Positions 18,001 through 29,553 of a stretch of 64,000 nt of DNA are shown here, one piece after another. Position numbers and translations under genes: made by a program. Where the stretch lies: contig NW_026251767.1 in NCBI RefSeq assembly GCF_025024155.1, positions 1 through 64,000 on the forward strand, written 5' to 3'. The DNA comes from Gamsiella multidivaricata. Taxonomy: Eukaryota > Mortierellomycota > Mortierellomycetes > Mortierellales > Mortierellaceae. How positions within the stretch are numbered: position 1 is the stretch's first letter; every line of letters starts with the position of its first letter. The notes under the pieces were generated by a model. The model was not told where the DNA came from. It searched no databases and saw only the letters and a program-made list of their open reading frames with translations.

Positions 18001-18498
18001 ATACTGTAGCTTTACGGCTACATCGATCGAGCCCTCGCTTGCGGAGGGTATGTATCCCACAATATCCTGCGGAGGTGAAGAGGTCTCTAACGGCGCAGAT
18101 GCACCCTTCTCGACTCTTCGTGACCACATTAAGAACGACACCCGGCTGATGACAAATTCTTAGAGGAATGAGGCTATTGTGGAGACGAATAAAAGAATAT
18201 CAGCTGTCGCCTTGATGCCGCCACGAAGACCTTACATATATGATATATGTTCCTGTTATCATTTGGGCTCCTGGTTATGATAGACTTACTCCTCAAAGTC
18301 GTCGTCCATCAGAAACGACACCAAGTGCCCATTATATGTGATCCTTTTGGCATTCTCGAAAGCCCGTTGTATTTCTTTCCACAGAATGACATGTTGGTCA
18401 GTCTTCTTGTCAAATCGAGCAGCAATGGAGATGACCTCCAAAGTAGCCTGGTTCCGGAATTTCTGAGCAAGAGGAAGGCCCGAGTCTGGATTCGACAT
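18001..18498 (-). pseudogene. Truncated relic of the repeat-protein family at 46.4 kb
   Basis: Exon 1 (18290-18498) encodes MSNPDSGLPLAQKFRN ... HVILWKEIQRAFENAK ... FLMDDDFE. It has exactly the same length (209 nt) and the same GA|GTAAG donor as exon 1 of the gene at 46449. After an intron, the sequence that follows (IPLRICHQPGVVLNVVTKS, minus strand from about 18165) matches LVPLRICHQLGVVLDVVTKS of that gene, with high DNA identity down to about 18015. A two-base loss shifts the frame just after VVTKS. Homology stops at the MITE, and the remaining ~1,000 codons are missing. Confidence 0.75.
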
Positions 18499-19610
18499 GG
18501 TACGTGATCAGCGTCAAAATGGGGCCGGGGTGCCTATACGGAAGAAGTTGATGAGGGATTGAGTCGGTTCAAAAGTAGGGGAATTGGCGGTGGAGAGAGA
18601 GAGAGAGAGAGAGAAAAGAGATTCGATCTGACCTCCGAAGAGGCGAAGCAAAATCGAGGTCATCCTTCTATATTTTTTTTTTAGCATTCTTAACTTCGCC
18701 ATTTACAGAGCGGTGGCACCATCGGCGAATTCGCTTTCAACTTACCAGCAACCCCTCTGCTGCCTCTCCAGTGCCACGGTTTCTGTCAGTCTGTATGCGT
18801 AGTATAGGAACTGAAAGTTGGGGGTGCTTGCTTTTTTGGGAACTATGCGCTATGCTGTTTTGACCCGAAGCATTTACCGTGACATGGAAACGCGCTTTCG
18901 GTGCTGCGCAGGTTAGAGCGTAGAAACCCTTCTTATCGCCTAAGATATTAAACATGAGTACGATGACCGGGCAAGGTCTCCTCCTGTTGGGGCTTGACTT
19001 GAACTATAATCTACCGATCCATAGCATAGGCTTTACCTAGCACTCTATATCCCTGGCATACGGTATCCAAAAACGCGTCTGTGAATTTGTCATTTAGTTT
19101 ACCAGTATTTTTAGGATCCGCAATGGGACAGGACGCTGAGAGCCCTGCGCATTTTAGTTTGTGTTGTCCCAAAAATAATTACGCCCAAAAGACCAAGAAG
19201 GAAGCAGGGGAGCATCCGCAAAGCGATACCAACTCATCGCCACAATCCAAAAACGACGGGCACCTCATATATACGCGCAGATCGAGGAAGCGACCCGAGG
19301 AAAAGAGCTCTATTTTGGGCGCGAATATCGATCACTTCGTTTGGCTCGGTGGCCCCAGGTCACTTTGTGTTTGTTTGTATTTTCTTCGATAGCAGACGTC
19401 CTTCATGATAAGAAGCAAGTTGCTTTACGCCTTGATTAACAGGCCCACGATGGGAGCTGAGAATGTATGCAGTAAGTTCTACTCGTGTCATTCGCGCCTT
19501 GATTCCCAAACCTTTAAATAGGGCATAAACGAAAATCCGTTCTTACTTTTCGTACACACACATCCAACCTTCCTCCATCTCTTTTCATACCCTTCTCAAG
19601 AAAAAGCAAC
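18499..19610. other. Stretch without a confident gene
   Basis: It contains a (GA)n microsatellite at about 18593-18615 and the epimerase promoter (TTTAAATAG at about 19514). A 103-codon plus-strand ORF (19081-19392) shows no protein-like features. Nothing else is supported. Confidence 0.4.
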
Positions 19611-20865
19611 ATGTCTCCAAAGACTGGCACGATTCTCGTCACCGGAGGGTGCGGCTACGTCGGTTCCCACACCGTCCTCAGTCTCCTCGAGTCCGGGTAC
19701 AAGGTCATTGTCCTCGACAATCTCTCCAACACTTCCAGCTCCGCCGAGCCAGCCGTCACCCCCGAGGCCCTCAAGCGCGTCCAGAAGATCCTTTCCACAG
19801 ACGAGCCCATTCCATTCTACGCTGTCGACATCACCGACAAGCCCGCGCTTGTCCGAATCTTTGAGTCCCACCCTGACATTTCCGCCGTCATCCACTGTGC
19901 AGGTCTGAAATCCGTGGGCGAATCCGGTCGCAGACCCCTGGATTACTACAATGTCAATATCGCAGGCACCGTCAATTTGTTACAGGTCATGGAAGACTTT
20001 GATGTCCGTCGGATGGTCTTCTCGAGTTCCGCAACTGTCTATGGCGACCCACCCAAGATCCCGATCCCAGAAACTTCCCCGATCGTCGCCTCCATGAGTA
20101 CCTATGGGCGGACAAAAGTATTTTTGGAACACATCATCAAGGATTTGTGCACTGCCTCAGAATCGACGCAGACGGATTATGAAAAAGCGCAGGCGGCCAA
20201 GGGAGAGAAGGTCGAGAAGAGCTATCGATGGAGCGCCACCTTGCTGAGATACTTTAACCCTGCAGGAGCACACCCCAGTGGCATTATGGGTGAGGATCCG
20301 CAGGGAATTCCCAATAACCTGATGCCGTACCTCGCCCAGGTTGCTGTGGGAAACCTGGAGAAGCTAACAGTCTTTGGACAGGATTATCCAACCAAGGATG
20401 GCACCTGCATTCGGTAAGGATGACCCTTATTTTTTTTATTTTGCAATGAGCCTGTATCGATGCGCCATGTTCCCGTTCTTAAACATTGTTTGTCTTGTGT
20501 TCCCACGGCTGTTTCCCAGCGACTACTTGCATGTGGTTGACTGCGCTGATGGACATGTAGCCGCCCTCAAGAAAATCGAGCGCGAGGAAGCCGCAGGCAC
20601 ATTTGAGTGCAATGCCTACAACCTTGGTGCTGGAACAGGTTGCTCTGTCTTGGATATGGTGCATGCGTTCAGTAAAGCCGTCGGACGGGATTTGCCATAT
20701 GTGATCTCAGCCCGTCGCCTAGGTGATGTGCCCAACCTGACTGCAGACCCCACGTTGGCCAACAAGGAGTTGAACTGGAAGGCCACCAAGACGTTGGATG
20801 AGATGTGTGCGGATCTGTGGAGATGGCAACGCAACAACCCTAGTGGCTACAGGACTCAAAACTAG
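19611..20865 (+). CDS. GALE: UDP-glucose 4-epimerase
   Basis: Exons 19611-20413 and 20520-20865 join across a 106-nt intron (GTAAGG ... CCCAG, phase 2), giving 382 residues. The NAD-binding Rossmann motif TGGCGYVG is at residues 11-18. The SDR catalytic residues are SSSATVY near 138-144 and Y165/K169 (YGRTK). The C-terminal half has [13 protein letters not shown], a substrate-site motif of epimerases, and [13 protein letters not shown]. The enzyme interconverts UDP-glucose and UDP-galactose in the cytosol (Leloir pathway, galactose use and glycan precursors). The length is that of a stand-alone epimerase; the mutarotase domain fused in yeast Gal10 is absent. Confidence 0.93.
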
Positions 20866-21017
20866 AACAGCACATTCTCAGGAAAAAAACCCCCCGCTGC
20901 ATTTTACCACAACTCTATTTGCGTATTAGACACTTTGATTTTATTTATATACACTGAATATGATGCGAAAGGATAGACTTGTTTATATGCTGCTATGTTG
21001 CTCGAGGCATGCGGATC

Positions 21018-22658
21018 TTACTTGTTGGAGGGAAGGATCTTGCCGTGGCACTCTCCAAATCCAACACGGACGCCATCCTTCTCGCACCAGCCCAACAAGA
21101 TCATCTCATCGTTATCGTTCAAGAACTTGCGAGTGATGCCATCATCCAACTGAATCTCCTTGGCGCCGCTCCACGACAACTCAAGCATCGATCCGAAAGA
21201 GTCCTCGGTGGGACCCGAGATGGTGCCAGAACCGCAGAGATCACCAGTGCGCATGTTGCATCCGTTGACGGTGTGGTGGGTCAACTGCTGAGCAAAGGAC
21301 CAGTACATGTACTTCAAGTTTGAGCGCGAGATCACCGAGTACTTGGAGCTCTCAGCAGGCTTCAACTTGATCTCCAAGTTGATGTCGTAGGCCGAAGCGG
21401 TCGACTCGGCCAAGTAGGCCATGGGCTTAGGGTCCTGAGCGGGGCCGTTGACCAAGAAAGGCTCAAGAGCGTCCATGGTCACAACCCAGGCCGAGACGGT
21501 CGTACCGAAGTTCTTGCCGAGGAAGGGTCCCAGAGGAACGTACTCCCAAGCCTGGATATCGCGGGCACTCCAGTCGTTCATGAGGACGACACCAAACATG
21601 TGGTCCTTGGCATTCTCGATCGTGATGGGCTCGCCCAAGTTGTTGCCAGTGCCAACCAAGAAAGCCTAAAATTTTAACATTGTGAACAAAAAAGACAGCG
21701 TGAGAAAGATTTGAAGGTTTTCGTGCAAGGACCACCGACCATCAATTGCATCAAGAAACAGCAAAGGTCCTTTTTACAAACTTTTATGTTACTTACCATC
21801 TCGAGCTCGCAGTCCATACGAAGGGAAGGACCGTACTGAGGAGCCTCACCCTTGACAACGACACGCTGACCCTGGGGGCGCTTCAACTCTGTACCAGTGA
21901 TCACAACGGACGAGGCACGACCGTGGTAACCGACAGGGAGGTGGGTCCAGTTGGGCATCAGAGCGTTCTCCTTGCCACGGAACATGATTCCGACATTAGT
22001 GGCATGCTCCTTCGAGGCATAGAAATCGGTGTAGTCACCAATGTTGGCGGGGAGGTGGGTCTTGACCTGGGAAATGGGGAAGACCGCGCGCTGGATGAGC
22101 TCTTGGTTATCACGGAGGGTGGCCTCGGAGGAGGAGAGGAGCTTCTGGATGTGGTTGCGGGTTGCGGTCCAGACGGGCTTGCCCAAAGACATGAACAAGT
22201 TCAATGTGGGCTACATTGAAGTTAATGTGGAGAAAAGAAACATTGTTTGATCTTAGTATATGCTGACAACAATAAAAAAAAATAAAAAAGTAGCTCGATG
22301 TTCTGATTCATATTCTTACCTGAGAGAACACTCCCTGGGGGTCGTTCAAGCCCTGGACTGGGGAGAAGAGGCCAGCCTGGGCGAGGATGGACAGATCGAC
22401 GGCATAGTCACCGATTCGAGTGGCGACACGGGGAGCAGCCTAACAGTTCAAAGTAAAGCAAAGTAAAGCAAAGTAAAGCGGGTCAGCATCCAGATCGAAT
22501 CAATTGTCTCGCATATAGTTCATGTATCATGCAAAGACCCCTCGCCCCACTCGGGGAAACGAGCTCGCGAGACCTACGTTCTGGGTGGTGGAGATGATTC
22601 CGAAGGGAATGTTGTGGATGGAGAAGTCCGAGTCGGCTTTAACCTCAATGAACGACAT
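21018..22658 (-). CDS. fahA: Fumarylacetoacetase
   Basis: Four exons (22578-22658, 22320-22439, 21797-22210, 21018-21665), all joined in phase 0, give 420 residues, the usual length. The N-terminus ([15 protein letters not shown], then [16 protein letters not shown]) is the FAH N-terminal domain. The catalytic domain has [58 protein letters not shown] and an ECHGKILPS end. It cleaves fumarylacetoacetate to fumarate and acetoacetate, the last step of tyrosine and phenylalanine breakdown. Other genes of that pathway (HGO, MAAI), clustered in Aspergillus, are not in this window. It is divergent from the small gene starting at 23228. Confidence 0.93.
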
Positions 22659-23227
22659 GGTGGGATGAATGAGTGTGAAGTGGGGGTTGAGGGGAGAAGT
22701 GAAGAAGTGGAGAAGTGGAGAGAGAGAGTGAAGAGTAAGGAGGAGAGAGAAGGAAGGGGAAGAAGGAAAAGGAGAAGAAGAAAAGTTGTGGGGACAGACG
22801 AGACGGAGGGCGTGTTTGCGGTTCCCAATGGTCGGCCGTAGAAAAACGCCCTTCTGAAGGGGCTTACTGGCCGGTGCTCTCGATGCCGCAATGAACTCTA
22901 TTCCTCCTCGAAATGACGCCCCTCCGTCAATCCGTGAGAGAGTTTGGGGCAGGAGGCAGCCCATCACGTGGAGGCAGATCCAATCATCGCAGACCTTGAC
23001 TCCAGGGACCAGGCCAGGGTACTGGCGACCAGTCGCGTTCCTGGGCTGATCTCGGCGGTACCTGGAGCCGCACACCCTCATATCCTCTTCGACTCTGCCA
23101 AGCACGGGCAAACCAACGACCCAGCTGCATACAGTCTCATCGCATATCATCAGCTTCATCACCCCATCGTCCCCATCACTCCATCAACCTCAACAACGTC
23201 CAGACGACATTCGGTAAAGAGCAATTG

Positions 23228-23735
23228 ATGCGGACCTACCTGATCTCCGCCGCTCTGTCATTTGCCCTCGGCTACTATGCCTGCAACTTTGCCATAATCT
23301 CGACCATCTACGACTTTGTCGCCTCTGTTCCAGAGACTACTCACAAGGTACACAAGCATTTTTTCAATTGCCATGCGCAGAATAAAGATTACAAGCTGGC
23401 TGCTGCTACAGAAGCCAGACCGGATTCGATGCCAACTCAGAAATATCATCAACATTTTGTTTTTCACAGAGATACCTGTTGTACGCACTCTTGATCCTCC
23501 TGGCCCTCTTTGTCCTGATCCTTATTCCTCTCGAACGTATTGCCAACTTTGAAGCACGAAGGGTAAGTATCTCAATCGCTCAGATGTATCTTTTTTTTTC
23601 TCAATGCACTTCTCGCAACGGAGTCGATTGTCAGCTTAACGCTCACCGCATCTTCTGTCAATGCCCCCATAGAAACAAGACTATCCGTTCAGGACATCTG
23701 CTCGAGAGCATCTGCAAAGACGTGGCAGCTTCTAA
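23228..23735 (+). CDS. Small protein with two membrane segments, unrecognised
   Basis: Three phase-0 exons are proposed: 23228-23347, 23470-23562 and 23673-23735, giving 91 residues. The first segment (YLISAALSFALGYYACNFAII) and the second (YLLYALLILLALFVLILIPL) are both strongly hydrophobic. The tail is short and charged (ERIANFEARRKQDYPFR). Small two-helix proteins are common accessory subunits of ER enzymes. It ends only 90 bp before the GPI1 start, on the same strand, so a role in the same pathway is possible but unproven. I could not match it to PIG-Y/Eri1, PIG-P or DPM3 by motif. The last exon is the least certain. Confidence 0.5.
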
Positions 23736-23825
23736 GTCTTCACAAGTACCCCGAATCATCATATTCATCCTCGCACTAAAAACGAAGATTTCAGGACCAA
23801 ACAGATCGGACCCAATAACGAAACC

Positions 23826-26800
23826 ATGAACACATCAGCTGCAATCTCAAAGATCTTTTGGCCTTCGCATCTTTGCTCCCGGCATGTCAGGACAGGCTTC
23901 ATCATCGGCTGGAACGTCCGGAGCTTCACAGCATGTATCGCAACCGTCGTCTCAGATATCGATGTAAACACCTTATGTCCCCAAAACTAGGCGATCGTCG
24001 CAAACATTGGAGGAACACGTACTTACCTCCGGACCAAATTATTTGTCTCTCTGCATTGTCATTCTAGCTTGAACCGCTGGTGTCCGCCCTAGGCTCCCTA
24101 ACCGCCGATCCACATTTCGCAGCCATCAACCGTGCCTGCGGTGTCAACCCCGTAGTTCTCGGCGTCGCGATTGTCCCCTTCGCCGACGGCATGGACGCCA
24201 AGACCGTCGCCAACAGCAACGCCCGTCTCCTTGCCTCACGCTCGCTCCTCGAACACAAACAAACCGCCAACCTCTGGCTTACGATTGAGATCAAACCGAC
24301 CTATATCCCTTCACTCGTATCGCTTCATTGCTGTGGGTTTCAATATAGCAACGTCAGCTCCGAGACTATTTTTTATAAGCAACCCGACCCGAGGAGCTTC
24401 CAGTTCTTGTCGTTGGATCCGTTGATTTTGGATATATCGAAAATTAATGCGTCGGGTGCGTTGTTCGATGCGGCGTTGAGCAGTAGCGGGAGTTCAAACA
24501 CTGCGGTACAGAAACGGATGGTCAAATCGGTTTTGAGTCATTCGAGGTCTTTCATGTCGTCTTCTGGACGAACGGTTACTGACGATATGAATGTCACTTT
24601 GCAGCAGGTAGGTCACAAACAAGAGAATTTCGGTACCCCGCTGGATGTTACGAGGTACCATCAGGCACTGACTCCCCAATCGCCTTTTTTTATTTTTTTG
24701 CTTATAGATCAACTCATCGTACGAAATGGAGCAGGCGATCCACGCAAAGGCGAAAAACTTGCTTCGTAGGCGCGCTCGGAGCAGGAGCATGTCTGAGGCT
24801 GTACGCGAGTCCGCAGTCGACCTTAGCATCAAAGTTCGCTCAAAACTCGCCATCACCGTCACAACCCTCTGGCCGATGATCCAGCCCTTCACGATCCGCC
24901 CGCTCATGGTAATCCTCTTTCTCCTCCGGAGCCTCGTCGAGATCAGTCTCTGGATCCTGAACTGGAAGTTCCCGGCCTGGGCGTTTAATGGGATCGCGAT
25001 CAAGGATATGACGACGACGGGACAGCAGATCGATTTGAGGCTCCAGCAGGCTTGTTTTTGGCCATGGCAGTATTTTATGGCGAAGAAGAAGGCCTGGACG
25101 GATACTTCTGTGACGAGGGCGCAGTATATCAGCTTCTATAACAGTATGTGGTTGGTCGCGAACGATATCATTATTGGTGTTGCGCTCGGATCGTTCTTGA
25201 TCAGTAATAATAAGTACATGGGCGAGGTCCTGCAGCGCTATGTCAAGGTACAGTTAATGGGAACCAAAAAAAAAAAAAACTCGCTTTTCTTTGTATATCT
25301 TCGAAATGGCACCTTCGTCAACGTTTCTTAACTGTTGGAGTTCCTATGTGTTCACAGGACTACACGATCGATACCATATCCGCGGTGCTCGAATGGTTGA
25401 CCTCCAAGAACGAATACCCTGCCGGACTCAAACTCAACCCAGAGTTGAACCCGTTCTTGGGCCAGCTCTTCAAATGGCTGATCGAGATCTGGGCCGATTT
25501 CATCATCTCCCTCCAGCCGATGGTCCCCGTTATCATCAACATGATCGGTCTCTCGGGCGCATTTGGGGCGACCATGTCCCTGTCGTTGATCTCGGACCTG
25601 TTGGCCTTCACAACTCTTCATATCTATTGGTTCTATATGGTCGCGGCTAGGATCTTTCATTGGCAGTTGACGATTCTTTATTCGCTGTTTAATTTGTTCC
25701 GCGGCAAGAAGAGGAATACGTTAAGGCATCGGATTGACTCGTGTGATTATGACTTGGATCAGCTTTTGTTGGGCACGATCTTGTTCACGCTCTTGACGTT
25801 CTTGTTCCCTACAATTGTTGTCTACTATCTCACCTTTGCATTGGTAGGTGTCCTCTGCGCATTTCAGGAAACGGGACGTGCGCCTTTTTTTTTTTAGTTA
25901 CACGGATAATGCTGACAATTTCCTTGTATTCATCTTCTTGAATGTAGAGTCGAGTGATGGTCATATGCATGCAAGCAACCATGGAGACCATTCTCGCCTG
26001 TCTCAATCACTTCCCGCTCTTTGCCATCATGCTCCGTCTCAAAGATCCCGACCGTCTACCTGGAGGCCTACGTCTCGAGGTCTGTCCGGAACGGTTCTTT
26101 TTCGACCGCGCTACACCTCTACGATGGGTAGTCAGCTCTTTGAGGTCCGTCTCTGCAGACAGTCCGCACCCGCAACAACTGCAGCAATCGCAACACGATC
26201 TGATGGGCAGCAAGGGCGATAGAAGCGGCAGCAGCTCACAACACCAGCACCAACACAATGAATTGGAAATGAGCGGAATAAGGAATGGACAGCTGCGACA
26301 GAGGCATGTGAATGGATATCAACAATATCCTCAGCAGCATTCGTATTTCGGAGCAATGCCAGGTCCACGCCACCATTTGCACCATGATTTTGGATCGCAT
26401 CACGGCCTGACCGAGTCACCGGGTATGCTCTCGCCACCGGTGGCGGTACCTGGGGAAACGATGATGACCGAACCCGAAAAAGAACCCCGATCTGTCAGTT
26501 ACCTCTTCCTCACCGTAAGACATCATTACCCTGTTTGTTTGTTCGTTTTCTTTCTCATTGCTTCTTTATTCATCCTGGATATGTTTCAAAAATGACGATG
26601 CTTATAATATCTGGATATCTGGTTTGCCGTGTATCGAACAGAACTCTCCGCTGCCGATGTCGGCCATATTCTTCCAATACTCTGTCCTGTGGAAACGTCT
26701 GTCGTCCCATTACTTCACACTCCACGTGCTCAAATGTCTTCTCTCGGGCGAGACCATCCGCTCCATCCCTAGGTTGCAATACCCCATGTTGCCTGACACT

Positions 26801-27008
26801 AGGTATGGTTCATTTTTATTCATCTTCTGTACGCAGAAGATTGGTTCAAGAAATGAATCGCTGACATTCTTATTTTTTTTTTTTTTTTTTTTTCAATGGC
26901 TACAATAGGAGTCGGTTCACGGTATATGCGATCAAACCAACTCTCCTCCGTTTCTGGGCCTTCTGTGAAGAAACCCTCATGAACCAAGACACAGCACCCA
27001 AGCGCTAG
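23826..27008 (+). CDS. GPI1: GPI-GlcNAc transferase subunit Gpi1 (PIG-Q)
   Basis: Seven exons (23826-23963, 24068-24607, 24708-25247, 25358-25843, 25948-26514, 26642-26802, 26909-27008) keep frame throughout and give about 843 residues. The N-terminus (KIFWPSHLCSRHVRTGFIIGW) matches the PIG-Q start. The conserved core holds several membrane helices and the family signature HWQLTILYSLFNLFRGKK...LRHRIDSCDYDLDQLLLGT, followed by LFPTIVVYYLTFAL. Gpi1 stabilises the ER complex that adds GlcNAc to phosphatidylinositol, the first step of GPI-anchor synthesis. The region around residues 600-700 carries a Gln/His-rich insertion (QQLQQSQHD, SQHQHQHNE) typical of fungal low-complexity additions. Its 3' end converges with the Sfp1-like gene. 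Confidence 0.88.
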
Positions 27009-27321
27009 GCTTCGACCCTTCAAGGCCACATTCGATAGAGAAAAAGAGAGGAAGAAAGAGAAAGAGAGAGAAAAAGAAAGAAAATCCCAGATGCTATACC
27101 ATAATATATAACCCATCGTCAACATTCATACCAAAATAGAGAAGCAAACTTTGCAACAATCTTTTAACCTTTATTTTGATATAACGCGATATGTTACACC
27201 TTGCTCGCTTGCTTTGCTGTGGTATTCCCCTATTATTCCTCAAGTGTTACATGTACAACCACCGACATTGCGATAGCATTTCAAAACTGTCTTTTTTTTT
27301 TTTTTTCCTTTTTTTTTTTTC

Positions 27322-29553
27322 TCAAGCACCTACACTAGTCTCCTGACCCTTGCTCGCATTCGCGCTCACTTCCGTCACTGCTGGAACAACAGCATTGGTA
27401 GCAGAAGCAGCAGTAGAAGCAGAAGCATTGGCAGCAGCAGTATACGCCGTCAGGATGGCGTTCGCGGCCAAGGCCATCATCGGATTCTTCTCCACAGCCT
27501 CCAACGCCGCTACGATCGTCATCGCCGCCGCCTTACAATCAACTCCCACCCCTCCCCAGGTCGTGTGCTGCTGGCCGACCAACAACTGTCCCGTCGTGAC
27601 CCCCACCTGATGAGCCCTCAACGCCGCAATCAGATTCGGATGTGTATGTTCAATATGATACTTCAACCCATTCAGATTCTTGTACCGTTTGCCACAGTCC
27701 AGAAACGTGCACACGTACGGCCGCACCTCGGGACTCTCGCCCTCCATGAGCCCGGACCCCGCGGAGGAGGAGGAATGGCCATGTTGGTTGTGGTATTTCA
27801 GTCCGTTAGGGTTCTTGTAGGCCTTGTCGCAGCCGGGTACGGAGCATCGGTAGGGCTTGTTCTCGTCAAAGGTGTTCGAGGGGTTGCGAGTCATGTTCTC
27901 GAGCAGGGTGTAGACTTCATCTTGTTGACGTATCCAATCCATCGTTGTGTTCGATCCGTTCGTCGCGGTCGCGGCAGAAGTCAGAGGGGACGGTTGAGGT
28001 CCAGAGAAGATCGCAAGAGGGTGCTGGCGAGGATGTTGATGAGGATACGACTCTGTCAACAGGGGTCCGATCGGCTTGCCATTCCCTCCAAGCACCACAC
28101 CCTGCGGCGGGAACATCCCCGCGCCGTTTCCTGGTGAACTCGACGACGGCAACAACAACGGTCGTGACCAAGTCGTGGTCGGAAGTGCTTCGGACCGTGA
28201 TGACTCAAGGGCCTGACGCTTCCTTAATGGTTGTCCTAAAGATTCAGTCGTCCTGAGAACCGCATTCGGGAACGCTGATGTATCACTGCTGTTGTCATTG
28301 CCGTTCTCATCTTCCACATACAAATCCGCCAGTGACACGACCGTCTTGCGCTTCAACCCTGCACTCGCACCCGGATTCTCCGTCCCATGGTGATATTGAT
28401 GCTGGTATGCAGAAAACCTGTCCATCGCATGCGTCGTCACATTATTAGTGCTCGGGGGATACGGTCCATAATATGCATGCTGTTGATCAAACACTGATCG
28501 ACTTGCAGCAGCACAATACCTTCTTCTCCGCCCATTCCTTCGCCTATTCGTTGTCGTCGCTGTCGTCGTTGCCGTCGTTGTAGCCGTCGTACTCCTACTC
28601 GAATGACTCAAGCTATCCATCATCGACAGCGGTGGCGATCTTGACTCTGCTGACCCTCCAGAATCGGACGAATCACTCCACCCTCCGTCCTCCTCCTCCT
28701 CGCCGTTGTCGTTGTGCATCCCAAGGAACACCTTTCCCTCATCCCATTCATCACCATCTTCTTCTCCTTCTTCTTCTTCTTCCTCTTCGTCCTCTTCGTC
28801 CTCGTAATCGCAATCGTAGTCACGATCACCATCGACGACGAGGTTACCTTCTTCTTCTTCTTCAAATCGCACGTGGCACTCTTCATAATGCTGTAATAGA
28901 TCATGGAGGTCCAGGAGGGTGACTCCACAACAATAAAAGTCTCGACAGAACGCTGTCTCGAAATCGCGTGTCTGCAAGATCGTGTTTGTGTAACTCTCAG
29001 AGTTTGGTGATGAGATTCCTGATGCTGCGGTAGATGCGCTCGGCGCGAAATACCCCTCGTTATACCGCTGTTGTTGCTGCTGTTGCTGCTGTTGCTGCTG
29101 TTGTTGATGTTGTTGACATCTTTGCTGTCCCTGTGGTTGATGAAGCTGCTTGTTGTTGTTACTATTGTTACCACAACCACTACCGGCAGGATGCGACGAC
29201 GACGAGAAGCGTGCGGGTGCAGCCGCAGCAGAGGCGAGTTCGTTGTCGGGGCTACTCGTAGCCGTCGTTGTTGCTGTTGTTGTCAAAGCAGGAGGAGGGC
29301 AGATCGAAGGAGACGGAGGTGGGGAGGAGAGAAAAGAGGACGAAGACAGTAAGGATGGGTCCCAAGGTGAGGGGCAATTAATTGTAGGGTTGCTGTTATT
29401 GATCTGGACGTAGAAGGAAGATGCTCGCCGTGTGAGGTTGGACGCAGGGGGCCGAGAGAATCGGGTGTGATATTCAGGTGGAGAGTGGGGAAGTTTCTGA
29501 GATGCAGCAGTGGTAGCGGGTGGGGGCGCCATGGTGAAGGATTGATAAAGCAT
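27322..29553 (-). CDS. SFP1: Sfp1-type C2H2 transcription factor
   Basis: A single 743-codon exon. The conserved Sfp1 split-finger region is present: ETAFCRDFYCCGVTLLDLHD followed by LLQHYEECHV around residues 195-225. The C-terminal pair of C2H2 fingers is KPYRCSVPGCDKAYKNPNGL and YVCTFLDCGKRYKNLNGLKY, around residues 555-640. Sfp1 controls ribosomal protein and ribosome biogenesis genes downstream of TOR. Low-complexity insertions are large: a polyQ tract encoded near 29060-29105, an unbroken Asp/Glu stretch at about residues 240-275, and Thr/Ala repeats. The C-terminal 100 residues are Ala-rich. A second start (MAPPP) seven codons downstream is equally plausible. Confidence 0.85.
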   Translation of the reverse strand: MLYQSFTMAPPPATTAASQKLPHSPPEYHTRFSRPPASNLTRRASSFYVQINNSNPTINCPSPWDPSLLSSSSFLSSPPPSPSICPPPALTTTATTTATSSPDNELASAAAAPARFSSSSHPAGSGCGNNSNNNKQLHQPQGQQRCQQHQQQQQQQQQQQQQRYNEGYFAPSASTAASGISSPNSESYTNTILQTRDFETAFCRDFYCCGVTLLDLHDLLQHYEECHVRFEEEEEGNLVVDGDRDYDCDYEDEEDEEEEEEEGEEDGDEWDEGKVFLGMHNDNGEEEEDGGWSDSSDSGGSAESRSPPLSMMDSLSHSSRSTTATTTATTTATTTNRRRNGRRRRYCAAASRSVFDQQHAYYGPYPPSTNNVTTHAMDRFSAYQHQYHHGTENPGASAGLKRKTVVSLADLYVEDENGNDNSSDTSAFPNAVLRTTESLGQPLRKRQALESSRSEALPTTTWSRPLLLPSSSSPGNGAGMFPPQGVVLGGNGKPIGPLLTESYPHQHPRQHPLAIFSGPQPSPLTSAATATNGSNTTMDWIRQQDEVYTLLENMTRNPSNTFDENKPYRCSVPGCDKAYKNPNGLKYHNQHGHSSSSAGSGLMEGESPEVRPYVCTFLDCGKRYKNLNGLKYHIEHTHPNLIAALRAHQVGVTTGQLLVGQQHTTWGGVGVDCKAAAMTIVAALEAVEKNPMMALAANAILTAYTAAANASASTAASATNAVVPAVTEVSANASKGQETSVGA

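Noticed and set aside
18193..18245. CRISPR-like or tandem structure around the short TATATGATATATG repeats
   Set aside because: Only a simple AT-rich palindrome inside the relic's intron; no spaced repeats.
24064..24294. Minus-strand ORF and other long antisense ORFs over GPI1, SFP1, HSP70 and the mutase
   Set aside because: They mirror strongly biased codons of the sense genes and have no motifs of their own.
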